Assembly (NCBI GenBank): GCA_049997955.1
Contig: JAEBDY010000013.1
Location: 292,459-356,458 of the forward strand
DNA: 64,000 bases
Direction of reading: 5' to 3'
Source: Umezawaea sp049997955
GTDB taxonomy: Bacteria > Actinomycetota > Actinomycetes > Mycobacteriales > Pseudonocardiaceae
Part shown: piece after piece, positions 44,398 through 52,107 of the stretch
How positions within the stretch are numbered: position 1 is the first letter of the stretch
Layout: the number at the start of each line of letters is the position of its first letter
Position numbers and translations under genes: made by a program
Notes under the pieces: model-generated
What the model saw: the letters and a program-made list of their open reading frames with translations, nothing else
What the model was told of the DNA's origin: nothing
The model's database searches: none

Positions 44398-44869
44398 AGA
44401 GTTGATCAAGCCCTCTCGGCACCACCCCGACATACAGCCGGATCAAGCGCTCCATAGCGACAAATCAAGGCTCATTTCCCCGCCTTGACGCACCGTTGCA
44501 GAGCGTCACCGACCCTGGCCGTGTCTGGGTGGTGCCTTCGCCATGTCTGGGGACCAGGTGCCCATTGGCCGATGGCGCGAAGCGTCGGCGGGCGTCGATC
44601 GCCGTGCCCAGCAAGCCGCGGTGACCAATCACGCGATCGTCCAGACTGGAGCAGGCTGACAGCAGCTCTTGCATCCCCTGTGCGCCGCCAGCGGTGGCGC
44701 TGCCGCCGGTCGCCTGTGCCACGCCGCCCGGCCGCCAGGCGGAGCGAAGCGGGAGCCTGGCGTGCCGGGATGGATGCGGCCACGGTGCCAAGGTGACAGG
44801 CCCAGCGCGCCGCCGCTGGCGGCGCGCCTTGATCCCATAGAGCCAAGTTCGGCAGAATCTTTAAAGTAA
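44398..44869. other. Non-coding left end of the element
   Basis: About 470 bases with no gene I can support. The second half (44680-44830) is very GC-rich and full of inverted repeats, for example CCAGGC...GCCTGG around 44733-44761 and the hairpin at 44805-44827. Open frames here lack RBS and family features. The region could hold a terminator and transfer or replication sites. Confidence 0.5.
44805..44827 (-). terminator. GC-rich hairpin after the OLD-like gene
   Basis: A perfect 10-bp stem GCGCGCCGCC (44805-44814) pairs with 44818-44827 around GCT, about 43 bp past the stop of the leftward ATPase gene. There is no T-run. It is likely the end of the cargo operon transcript. Confidence 0.6.
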
Positions 44870-46573
44870 CTACACCATTCCATTTGAGTATTTGATGAAC
44901 TCCACGATTCCTGTAACCTTCTTTCGGAGGTCGGTCGAATAGTTAGAGGGATCCCACTGGCCAACTGCTTTCTGTGCAATCTTGATCTTGTCAAATCTCG
45001 GTTTCTCGGGAGCTCCCAATGGGTTGATCCATCTTTCCCCCCTCCAGGAAAGTTCGACATGATAAATGTCGCGCACAACATCTTGAAGCAGCTCGTGGGG
45101 AACGTAGTTTTCGATGGTGTATCCGTGAGTCAGCCAGGCAGAGCCTGGGCGGTGATTTTCGAACTCGTCAACCACGCGTTGCTTTGTTTTATTGATCTTT
45201 TGCTGCTGCGAATTCTTATCGCTATCGATCACAATTGCGATGTTGCGATTCAATCGCCTGAGTAGGATGAACTGATCAACGTCAACGTCGTCTGCGCTTA
45301 GGTGATTGAGAAGTCTTCCCCCGTAAAACATGATCGAGTAGTGGATTCCTTCTATAAGCTCGACATCCGATGTCTTGGAGATCCAGTCCTGAATGTACGT
45401 TCGGTCACTTGGTCCTTCGACCCAAATTACCGAGTTTGCCTGGAGTAGATCCGATGCCCTATAACCCAGGTCGGCACATATTTCCGACACGTCGCTTGGA
45501 GTACGGGCTAGAGTAACTGTGGACCCGGTTTTGCTCGGGGCGATTCTAAAGATTTGCGCAGTTTTGTAGTCGAGTATATGGGCCGAATGAGTTGCCACGA
45601 GATACCGATTGCTGGTATGTGTCGAAATGTATCGAATAAGCTTTCGTTGGAGAAGTGGATGTAGATGAACTTCTGGTTCCTCAATGCAAACGAGGGAATC
45701 GGTCTTCAAGGTGGCTGCGGCGGCAATGATAACTACTTGATGTACGCCAGTTCCGTAGTGATGAAGCGGAAGTGTAACGCCTTCTTTAAAGACATTAATA
45801 GTCTTGCGATCGTGAGGGATTCGAAGTTGAGCAGTGTCGTCCTCTAGTACATGTTTCAGGAAGTTGTTAATTTCTCTGAATTTGGCCTCGTGCTCCGCGT
45901 ATGCGCTACCGGCTGACGGGCTCTCCAATCGGTCAAGTTCTGCAATCAAGTTCTCGCCGCTATCGCCAAGCTGTAGGGACTTGGTCTCTTGCACCTGTCG
46001 AAAAGCTTCTATTGTTACAACCTGAGGATTGTCGATTTTGGACAAGACGTACTGGATTAACGTTATAGCGTTTGATTCAGGGGAATGGTACGTTGTGCCG
46101 GTTAGGGCTGTTGAAATATTTTTGGCGATCTGAGCTTGCCTACGGTCATTGGTTGCAAGAATTGCTTGGTTTCGAGAACATTGTCGAGAACGGCCATGGC
46201 GAGGGTCAAACCGTAGCCAGATCAGATCGCCCACGCTGTCGAGGCGAAAAGCGCTGTTGCGAAAGAATTCGATCACGGACTCTTGCATATTTTCTCGGCC
46301 GAGTTGGGTCAGGCGCTCGAATACTCTTTCCAGCTCGATGCCGCCCTCAGATATGGCTATTGCCATTTCAACTTCGCCGTGAAACGGCACAACCGGAAGG
46401 TCTAGAGGTTCGGTGCTACCTTTCTCGGTTAGATAAGTGGCGGCAAACCTTAGAATGTTTGACTTTCCAGAATTGTTTGGTCCGGCAAGTAGGTTAACCT
46501 TCTTGAGGGGGCCGATGAATTGAAGGTCGCCGTAGAAACTTCGGTAACCAGTCAAGGCGAATCCGGGTATCAC
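44870..46573 (-). CDS. OLD-like AAA ATPase with TOPRIM nuclease domain
   Basis: 567 aa. The N-terminal ABC/SMC-type ATPase has Walker A GPNNSGKS (31-38), Walker B LVCIEEPEVHLHP (about 294-306) and His329 in VATHS. The C-terminal TOPRIM domain has Glu386 in VEGPSD and the DxD pair at 450/452 in IAIVIDSDKN. This is the OLD (overcoming lysogenisation defect) architecture, known in phage defence and in Gabija GajA. No UvrD-like partner is present, so it is not standard Gabija. The start overlaps the HAD stop by 4 bp. Low GC marks recent transfer. It probably cuts nucleic acid in the cytosol when triggered. Confidence 0.85.
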   Translation of the reverse strand: MIPGFALTGYRSFYGDLQFIGPLKKVNLLAGPNNSGKSNILRFAATYLTEKGSTEPLDLPVVPFHGEVEMAIAISEGGIELERVFERLTQLGRENMQESVIEFFRNSAFRLDSVGDLIWLRFDPRHGRSRQCSRNQAILATNDRRQAQIAKNISTALTGTTYHSPESNAITLIQYVLSKIDNPQVVTIEAFRQVQETKSLQLGDSGENLIAELDRLESPSAGSAYAEHEAKFREINNFLKHVLEDDTAQLRIPHDRKTINVFKEGVTLPLHHYGTGVHQVVIIAAAATLKTDSLVCIEEPEVHLHPLLQRKLIRYISTHTSNRYLVATHSAHILDYKTAQIFRIAPSKTGSTVTLARTPSDVSEICADLGYRASDLLQANSVIWVEGPSDRTYIQDWISKTSDVELIEGIHYSIMFYGGRLLNHLSADDVDVDQFILLRRLNRNIAIVIDSDKNSQQQKINKTKQRVVDEFENHRPGSAWLTHGYTIENYVPHELLQDVVRDIYHVELSWRGERWINPLGAPEKPRFDKIKIAQKAVGQWDPSNYSTDLRKKVTGIVEFIKYSNGMV

Positions 46574-47295
46574 ATCTGCTCCTTTATGGAAGAAATTGCC
46601 TGGTTGGCCAGATTGATGGTTGTTATGACACCTTCTACTGGTTGTATGGTGAACAGATTAACCTTGTTGGGCTTATTGGCGAACGCTACGACCTTGCAGC
46701 CAGCAGCAATTCCAGCTTCAATGTCAGTCATGGAATCCCCGATGATTAAACATTGTGCTGGAGTGACCGATAGTTGACTTGCTGCTTGATACAGTAGGAA
46801 TGGATTGGGCTTGAGAAGCTTCGGATCTGATGATGTTCGGGCTGAGATCCAGTCGACATACGGGGTTAGGTCATGCAAGTATAGGTAACTCTGGATCGCG
46901 GCTTCGCTGTTGTTGCTGACAATTGCTGTCTGACGCCTGCTGTGTTTCCAGAATTGAAGCAATTCTTTGGAGCCCTTGGTTGGGCTTGCGCTTTCGACCG
47001 ATTCCATCTCATGAGCACGAAGAGATGCTTCGACATAGCTCGCTTCGTCGGGGCCGAGCGTGGCCGCGTACTCAAATACATCGAAAGGGTCTTCGGCATT
47101 TTTGATAATCTGGGGTAGCTCTGTATGGCCGCCTTGGGCAAGCACCTCGCGGAGTTGATCTGCAACGAGAGGGGCCGGTACTCCCTCGAAGGCCGCGCAG
47201 ACTGGACCGTCGAAGTCAAGCAGTAGAACCTCTGCTTTGGTAAAGACACGTCGCAATGTTGCAAGATCGTCAACGGGGGCAAGAGTGTCAGTCAT
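46570..47295 (-). CDS. HAD family hydrolase, phosphoglycolate-phosphatase type
   Basis: 241-aa phosphatase-like protein. Motif I is LLLDFDGPV (Asp27, Asp29), motif II AIVSNNSE, motif III Lys in LLKPNPF and motif IV IGDSMTDIEAG, so all catalytic residues are present. A helical cap follows motif I. The ATG at 47295 overlaps the GntR stop by 4 bp (ATGA) and its own stop overlaps the OLD start by 4 bp, so three proteins are made as a coupled set. The substrate could be a nucleotide or sugar phosphate; a link to the nuclease is inferred only from coupling. Confidence 0.88.
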   Translation of the reverse strand: MTDTLAPVDDLATLRRVFTKAEVLLLDFDGPVCAAFEGVPAPLVADQLREVLAQGGHTELPQIIKNAEDPFDVFEYAATLGPDEASYVEASLRAHEMESVESASPTKGSKELLQFWKHSRRQTAIVSNNSEAAIQSYLYLHDLTPYVDWISARTSSDPKLLKPNPFLLYQAASQLSVTPAQCLIIGDSMTDIEAGIAAGCKVVAFANKPNKVNLFTIQPVEGVITTINLANQAISSIKEQM

Positions 47296-48134
47296 CGCTG
47301 ATAGCCCGTTGATACCGTGGTCCATATCGAGTCGAACCACATGCGGGCTTGCTCGACATACTGGCTTCCGGTGCTGCTGTCGTCGTCGGTGACGCTGTGC
47401 TGAAACAGGATGGTGTCCTTGCCCATTAGATCGTAGATGGCTTGAGGCTCACCTCCGAGCGAAAGCACGTGTTCGCGGACTGGGTAGAAGCCAAAGAATG
47501 CTTCCTGGTTGTTGAGCATGTAGAGCTTGAACATTGGTGTTGCTCTGTGGATGCGAATCTCGGCGCTGACGTCCTTGACTAGACCGAGAGTGCCCAACTC
47601 GTTGACGTTGTCCACGATGGCCAGGGTGTGGCGGCGCATGATCTCTGCGGAGCGTTCGCGGAACTCGGGACTGTCGGAGAGGTCTGCGACCTTGCTGGGG
47701 ACTGACCATGGGACGGTGGGGTCTGGCACGAGGATGCGGACGTGGATGGACTCTGGTCGCAGCCGGCCGATGCGGATCTTGTCCAAGGGTTCCTGGACGA
47801 TGCCATGGAGGGTTTCGCCTGAGAAACCGGCGAAGTCGATCGTGACGCGGTCGGCCTCGAAGGCTCGTTCTACGTGAGGGCGTAGGCCGACTGGGCGTTC
47901 TGTGCGCTCTCGGACGAACACGCCGCTGCCCTGTCGGGAGACGATCAGGCCCTCTTCGCGCAGCTCGCGCAAGGCGTTCTGCACGGTCATCGGGGCTACT
48001 TCGTACTTCTTCGCCAGCTCGGAGCGGGACGGCAGCTTGTCCCCTGCCTTGAAGACCTTGGTCAGGATGGCTGCCCGTAGAGCACTCGCCACCTGCACGT
48101 ATGGCGGGCGCGGGTCGTCGGGATCCAATGCCAC
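47292..48134 (-). CDS. GntR family regulator (KorSA-like position)
   Basis: 280 aa. The winged helix is VQVASALRAAILTKVFKAGD, KLPSRSELAKKYEVAPMTVQ and NALREELREEGL-like sequence (ALRELREEGLIVSRQGSGVF). The effector domain of about 200 residues ends WFDSIWTTVS and is common in actinobacterial GntR proteins. In pSAM2 the GntR repressor KorSA silences pra and thereby replication and transfer; the divergent position next to the Pra-like gene suggests the same job. The GTG at 48134 has GAGG nine bases upstream. It is the first gene of the coupled GntR-HAD-OLD operon. Confidence 0.87.
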   Translation of the reverse strand: MALDPDDPRPPYVQVASALRAAILTKVFKAGDKLPSRSELAKKYEVAPMTVQNALRELREEGLIVSRQGSGVFVRERTERPVGLRPHVERAFEADRVTIDFAGFSGETLHGIVQEPLDKIRIGRLRPESIHVRILVPDPTVPWSVPSKVADLSDSPEFRERSAEIMRRHTLAIVDNVNELGTLGLVKDVSAEIRIHRATPMFKLYMLNNQEAFFGFYPVREHVLSLGGEPQAIYDLMGKDTILFQHSVTDDDSSTGSQYVEQARMWFDSIWTTVSTGYQR

Positions 48135-48145
48135 TGATCTCTACC

Positions 48146-48174
48146 TCGTTACGGAATCGGGGCTGACCTGTCAA
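48146..48174 (-). promoter_or_regulatory. Promoter of the GntR-HAD-OLD operon
   Basis: On the minus strand TTGACA (48174-48169), a 17-bp spacer and TAACGA (48151-48146). The predicted start lies only a few bases before the GTG, giving a very short leader. Confidence 0.65.
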
Positions 48175-48228
48175 CACCCTGGGATGCCATGACATCAGTG
48201 CAGTCGCATGTTGTCTAGCCCGCCTAGT

Positions 48229-48289
48229 GAGCTAGCTCGATCGAGTTAAAGCCACCTGCTTGACTTGGCTAGCCAGGCTGGCTTACTTT
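48229..48289 (+). promoter_or_regulatory. Promoter and nested palindromes upstream of the Pra-like gene
   Basis: TTGACT (48260-48265), an 18-bp spacer and TACTTT (48284-48289). The spacer contains the perfect palindrome TGGCTAGCCA (48266-48275). Upstream lie GAGCTAGCTC (48229-48238) and CTCGATCGAG (48236-48245), also perfect. CTAG-centred sites recur at 48214, 48224 and 48315. These are likely operators for the divergent GntR protein. Confidence 0.65.
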
Positions 48290-48339
48290 GAGTTGGCCAG
48301 GTTGCACAGCCTGGCTAGATAACTTGGAGGTTGGCCGAC

Positions 48340-48825
48340 ATGGCGATTCCCTATGGCACGCGGTTCGCGGCGAGCTTTGACCAGGTGTTCCCGATGGGGG
48401 CGCTGATGGTTGGTGAGGTGGCTCCGGACATGGAGTACCTGAGCCAGGAGGACAAGGCGAGGGGTAAGCAGCCCAAGCAGCGCGTGGACGAGAAGACCGG
48501 CAAGAGGCAGTGGAAGGTCATGGTCACGGACCCGTCTGCTGAGAAGGAGCGGGACGCGTCGGTGACCGTGGTGGTCACGGCTGATCACCAGCCGGTGCCG
48601 CCTTCGTCGGTGCAGGTGATGCCCGGCATGGAGGTACGGCCCGTTGCCTTCGAGGGGCTGACGGTTGAGCCGCGGGTGATGGGCGAGAAGTTCAAGTACC
48701 AGGGGTTCACGATCCGAGCTGCTGGGATCGCGTCGCCGAACATGGGGGCGGCGCCCAAGCGCGGCGGAGATGGTGGCAAGCCTGCTGGTGGGTCCGCGCA
48801 GGGTGATCAGAAGACGGCGGCCTGA
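48340..48825 (+). CDS. Pra-like activator of replication, integration and excision
   Basis: 161 aa matching the AICE protein usually named plasmid replication, integration and excision activator (Pra in pSAM2). Conserved parts are RFAASFDQVFPMGALMVGEV, a V-D-x-K-TGKRQWKVMVTDP segment, and VVTADHQPVPPSSVQVMPGM with PVAFEGLTVEPRV. The tail is Gly/Lys/Gln-rich. The ATG at 48340 has GGAGG nine bases upstream; the TTG at 48331 is less likely. It is transcribed away from the GntR gene and is presumably its main target. Confidence 0.82.
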   Translation: MAIPYGTRFAASFDQVFPMGALMVGEVAPDMEYLSQEDKARGKQPKQRVDEKTGKRQWKVMVTDPSAEKERDASVTVVVTADHQPVPPSSVQVMPGMEVRPVAFEGLTVEPRVMGEKFKYQGFTIRAAGIASPNMGAAPKRGGDGGKPAGGSAQGDQKTAA

Positions 48826-48827
48826 CG

Positions 48828-49106
48828 GTGGTGCGGCCGTCGCGTGAGGCGGTCGCCCGCTGGAACACGGCTTATGCGGAGCAGACGGCGGCGTTGTTCG
48901 CGGCTTCCCGGAACGGGGATCTCGCATCGGTGTTGCGGCTGGCCCGTGGCTATTCAGCTTTGGCGCAGGCGTGGCGGATCTTGGCCGCTGATCTGGCGGT
49001 GCCCTTGTGGGCTCGTCACGCCTGCTCCATCGCGGCTGAGGAGTTCGAGCGGCGTGCGTGGATCGAGGACTCCCGCGCTGGCTCGGCTGAGCAAGGGGAG
49101 CGGTGA
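48828..49106 (+). CDS. Small helical AICE protein, 92 aa
   Basis: Ala/Arg-rich and predicted mostly helical (EAVARWNTAYAEQTAALFAA, SVLRLARGYSALAQAWRILA). It starts at a GTG two bases after the Pra-like stop; the adjacent GTG at 48831 is equally possible. I know no function. Its place between the Pra-like and XRE genes is typical for short AICE proteins of the replication and control module. Confidence 0.7.
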   Translation: MVRPSREAVARWNTAYAEQTAALFAASRNGDLASVLRLARGYSALAQAWRILAADLAVPLWARHACSIAAEEFERRAWIEDSRAGSAEQGER

Positions 49107-49110
49107 GCTT

Positions 49111-49479
49111 ATGGACACCGACGTCAGTGCGGTGGCTTTGAGCGCCTACCCGGTGTTGCAGCGACTTGTGGATCTGGAAGCGGCGGGGTGGACGTTCGTG
49201 CACCGGTCCGACGCGGTCGGGGTCTCGCAGGTCGACGCGTTCCGGGCGTGGCCTGGTGGGTGGTTGGACTGCCTGCGGGTTCTTTCGGCAACCGACTCGA
49301 TGGGGATTCGCACCAACGGCGGTGAGCCTCCGGGCCTGCTGTGGGAACGGGTTGGTGGGCTGGGGGACGTGGTCGACGGGTTGATCACGTTGCCCGCGCC
49401 TGTGGAGCGGCTTGCTCCGCGGTTGGTTCGGGGTGTGGCTCCGCAGTTGTGGACCCCTGCTCAACGGGGGCGGGTATGA
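49111..49479 (+). CDS. Hypothetical AICE protein, 122 aa
   Basis: Unrecognised protein with a Trp-rich middle: LVDLEAAGWTFVHRSDAVGV, FRAWPGGWLDCLRV and PPGLLWERVGGLGD. It is soluble with no signal peptide. The ATG at 49111 has a weak AGGGGAGCGG site. Its stop overlaps the next ATG by 4 bp (ATGA), so it is translationally coupled to the XRE regulator. It may act as that regulator's partner; this is inference from coupling only. Confidence 0.7.
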   Translation: MDTDVSAVALSAYPVLQRLVDLEAAGWTFVHRSDAVGVSQVDAFRAWPGGWLDCLRVLSATDSMGIRTNGGEPPGLLWERVGGLGDVVDGLITLPAPVERLAPRLVRGVAPQLWTPAQRGRV

Positions 49480-49880
49480 GTGCGGCTCGGCGTCCGCCCC
49501 TGCGGTCGGCCTATCACGCTGTGCTTGGCGGGCATCTGCGGCGGCTGCGGGTCGAGAAGGGTGTTCCAACGTCGTTGCTGGTCGAAGGGTTCGACGTCTC
49601 GACGGCATTGATCTCAAAGGTCGAACGTGGTCAGCGGGGGATGTCCGCGAGCAGCTTGGGCGTCTACTGCGACGCGTTGGGCGTGGACCTGCTGGACATG
49701 TTGGGCGAGGTTGCGGCGCGCTACCGCCAGGAGCACGACCCGTTCGACGTGATGACCCCGGCGGCTCTGCCGTACTTCGTGCGCCAACTCGACGGCCTGG
49801 CCCTCTTCGCGCAGATCCCTGAACGGTTCCTGCCTGCGGGGCTCGTGCATCCGGTCGAGAGCGAGCGTGACGGCCGGTGA
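49476..49880 (+). CDS. XRE family helix-turn-helix regulator
   Basis: 134 aa. The N-terminal Cro/C1-type helix-turn-helix reads LGGHLRRLRVEKGVPTSLLV, then EGFDVSTALISKVERGQRGM and VYCDALGVDLLDML. The C-terminal part matches the start of the DUF5753-like tail seen in actinobacterial XRE regulators but is short. It is coupled to the upstream gene and probably tunes element replication or transfer. Confidence 0.85.
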   Translation: MSAARRPPLRSAYHAVLGGHLRRLRVEKGVPTSLLVEGFDVSTALISKVERGQRGMSASSLGVYCDALGVDLLDMLGEVAARYRQEHDPFDVMTPAALPYFVRQLDGLALFAQIPERFLPAGLVHPVESERDGR

Positions 49881-49956
49881 AAGCGGTCCGGGGCGGGGAT
49901 GACTTCTCAGGGCCTGACCCGCTCCGGACCTCCCTGCCCACGAGGGGAGGTGACTG

Positions 49957-50172
49957 GTGAGGCTACTTGAGCGCCTGTTGAGCTGCGATGTTGTCGAAGA
50001 TCGGATGCGGGAGATACGGCCGCTTCGGGTGCGGGTCGAGACCAAGCGCTGTGCTGGCAAGTGCGGCCGTTGCACGTGGATTCGCGCGGGTGTCGACCAC
50101 TGCAAAGACTGCCTGATCTGGATGGCGGCTCGGGGCATTCGACCTCGGCGCTACCGGTGGTGGCAACGCTAG
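49957..50172 (+). CDS. Small Cys-rich basic protein, 71 aa
   Basis: Very basic, with a compact zinc-finger-like cluster CAGKCGRC...HCKDC and the ending RGIRPRRYRWWQR. The GTG start has an excellent GGAGGTGACT site. The N-terminal part (MRLLERLLSCDVVEDRM) is helical. It is likely a DNA- or RNA-binding accessory protein of the element; no named family is known to me. Confidence 0.72.
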   Translation: MRLLERLLSCDVVEDRMREIRPLRVRVETKRCAGKCGRCTWIRAGVDHCKDCLIWMAARGIRPRRYRWWQR

Positions 50173-50192
50173 AGAGTCCACTTTAGACACAA

Positions 50193-50299
50193 CACATGAT
50201 CTTGTCGAGTCATGTGGCGATGCCGCACGTCTTGTTGCGGCACAAGGGAAACGTAAGACGCAGGAGCGGAACACGGCTACCAACCTCGCCGCTCCTGCG
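50193..50299 (+). other. Cluster of three stem-loops in the element
   Basis: Arms CACATGA/TCATGTG (50193-50199, 50210-50216), TGCCGCA/TGCGGCA (50221-50227, 50236-50242) and CGCAGGAGCGG/CCGCTCCTGCG (50259-50269, 50289-50299). All are perfect. They fill the 157-bp gap before the 98-aa gene. They may be a transfer or replication site, or an attenuator. Confidence 0.5.
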
Positions 50300-50329
50300 T
50301 TGTCCACCACGCGTAACGGAGTGAACGTG

Positions 50330-50626
50330 ATGAGCGTAGGGCCTCGGCGCATCTCCGCGCCAGACGGGACCTTCAAACGGCTGATGTGGGCGCAGATGAT
50401 CGCGTCCAAGCAGACCGTTTCCACCTACACGGTTGTCTTCACCGACGGCGACAGTGCCGATTTGGAGTTGACCGAAGCACAGGCAGAAGGCTTCGGGTGT
50501 CTGACCTGCAAGGCTGAGTGCGGCACCGGTCTGGGAGCCTTCTGGCCTGCCGGGAAGATCAACGGGTTCAGCTCGGTGTTCCGCTGCGTCGCCTGCCTCG
50601 ACGGTGTCGAGCGGGGTGACGTCTGA
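50330..50626 (+). CDS. Small protein with two Cys-x2-Cys motifs, 98 aa
   Basis: The product carries CLTCKAEC and later RCVACLDG, a probable zinc ribbon, after a sheet-like stretch (STYTVVFTDGDSADLELTEA). The ATG at 50330 has GGAG eight bases upstream. Its stop shares one base with the TraSA-like start, so it is coupled to the transfer gene and may be a transfer accessory protein. Family not recognised. Confidence 0.72.
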   Translation: MSVGPRRISAPDGTFKRLMWAQMIASKQTVSTYTVVFTDGDSADLELTEAQAEGFGCLTCKAECGTGLGAFWPAGKINGFSSVFRCVACLDGVERGDV

Positions 50627-52107
50627 TGCGCGCCCCGAAGTCGAACCGGTGGGTTGACCCGGCCCCCTTGGAGATCGCACGTCCGCGGCTGCCCTGGTGG
50701 CTTCTGCTGCCGTGGTGGTTGCTATGGATCGCTGTGCCGGTCGGCGTCGTGATTCTGTTGCTGCGCTTGGGTTTCCGGCTCGTTCGACGCTATCCGATCG
50801 CGGTTGCCGTGCCGCTCTCCGGGCTTGCGGTGGTGAGGTACGGCGGCTGGTGGTGGCTGCTGTACGTGGTCCTGGCCCTCATCGCCGGACTACTCATCTG
50901 CGGCGGTCTCTACCCGGACCCGTGTCGCCGATACGCCTGGCTGCCGGTGCTATCGGAGTGGCGGCGGGCCACCGTCTACGCGTTCCGGTGGCGGACCGTG
51001 ATGCGGCTGGCTGACCTGGTCAAGCGCGACCGTGGCAAGGAATACCGGCCTCGACTGCGGGCCGTTCGTTCCGAGGGATGGCGGGACCGCGTTCGGGTTC
51101 GGATGATCCCTGCCCAGTCGCCGGAAGCCTGGGAGCTGCGGCGGGACAATCTGGCGCACTCGTTCGGCGCTCGCTCGTGCCGTGTTCGGGTACTGCGGCC
51201 TCGGATGATCGAGCTGGACTTGATCCACCGTGACCCGCTGGTCCGGCCGTTGCCCGTCCCTGCTTTGTCCGTGGACGGCAACGCGGTGGATCTCAAGAGG
51301 GTGACTGTCGGGAGGACTGAGACCGGTAAGCCGTGGCGGCTTCGTTTGCTCGGCTCGCAGCTCCTCGTGGTCGGTGTCCCCGGTGCGGGTAAGGGCTCGG
51401 TGCTGTGGTCGATCGTGTGGCAGCTTGCCCCTGCGGTCCGTGCCGGACTGGTGCGCCTGGTGGGCATCGATCCCAAGGGCGGCATGGAACTGGGCCAGTG
51501 CCCGGAAGCCTTCGACCGCTTGGTCTTCGGCAACGGCCCCGACGTGGTCGAGCTGCTGGAAGAGATTGCCAACGAGGTCAGGGAACGCGCGGCTCGGTAC
51601 CGGGGCATTCGACGCCTGTGGGCTCGGGACACCGGCGAACCGCTCACGGTGCTGATCGTGGACGAACTGGCCGACGTCATCGCCTACCAGCCTGACAAGC
51701 AGCTCCGCGACCGTGCGGCTCGGGCAGTCCAGACGATCACGTCCCAGGGTCGCGCTCCCGGCTACGTCCTGGTGGGCCTCGTCCAGGACCCGCGCAAGGA
51801 AATCGTGTCGTTCCGGCACCTGTTCACCACTCGCGTTGCTCTGCGGCTGGACGAACCACAGCAGGTCGACATGGTCCTTGGCGACGGTGTCCGCCAGCGT
51901 GGGGCCGCTGCCCACGAGATCGCGGAGAGCACTCCGGGCGTGGCCTGGGTGAAGCAAGACGGCCAACGCGAACCCGACCGGGCCAGGGCCTTCCACGTGA
52001 CCGATGCCGATCTTGAGGTGCTGCGGGCCTTCGTTACTGCTCCTGACGCCACGGTGCACCCGTTCCCGACTCGGCCTGACAGCGGTGAAAGGGGCGTGGC
52101 GGCATGA
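50626..52107 (+). CDS. FtsK/SpoIIIE-type DNA translocase (TraSA-like)
   Basis: 493-aa conjugation motor that pumps double-stranded DNA between mycelial cells. The N-terminus has two membrane helices (LLPWWLLWIAVPVGVVILLL and WLLYVVLALIAGLLICGGLY). The motor has Walker A VVGVPGAGKGS (about 249-258), Walker B VLIVDELADVIAY and the FtsK-like LVGLVQDPRKEIVSFRHLFT with RVALRLDE. Overlaps of one base upstream and 4 bp downstream place it in one operon with the 98-aa protein and RepSA-like gene. This is the defining AICE transfer gene. Confidence 0.92.
   Translation: MRAPKSNRWVDPAPLEIARPRLPWWLLLPWWLLWIAVPVGVVILLLRLGFRLVRRYPIAVAVPLSGLAVVRYGGWWWLLYVVLALIAGLLICGGLYPDPCRRYAWLPVLSEWRRATVYAFRWRTVMRLADLVKRDRGKEYRPRLRAVRSEGWRDRVRVRMIPAQSPEAWELRRDNLAHSFGARSCRVRVLRPRMIELDLIHRDPLVRPLPVPALSVDGNAVDLKRVTVGRTETGKPWRLRLLGSQLLVVGVPGAGKGSVLWSIVWQLAPAVRAGLVRLVGIDPKGGMELGQCPEAFDRLVFGNGPDVVELLEEIANEVRERAARYRGIRRLWARDTGEPLTVLIVDELADVIAYQPDKQLRDRAARAVQTITSQGRAPGYVLVGLVQDPRKEIVSFRHLFTTRVALRLDEPQQVDMVLGDGVRQRGAAAHEIAESTPGVAWVKQDGQREPDRARAFHVTDADLEVLRAFVTAPDATVHPFPTRPDSGERGVAA

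Noticed and set aside
44465..44791. Possible 108-aa gene at the left end of the element
   Set aside because: No ribosome binding site, low-complexity Arg/Gly/Ala composition, and overlap with GC-rich hairpins.
44870..46573. PARIS or retron-type system
   Set aside because: ATPase and TOPRIM are fused in one protein, with no separate AriA/AriB pair, and no reverse transcriptase or msr/msd-like structure is visible.
44870..47295. Canonical Gabija (GajAB) system
   Set aside because: GajA-like OLD protein is present, but there is no UvrD-type helicase (GajB); the neighbour is a HAD phosphatase.
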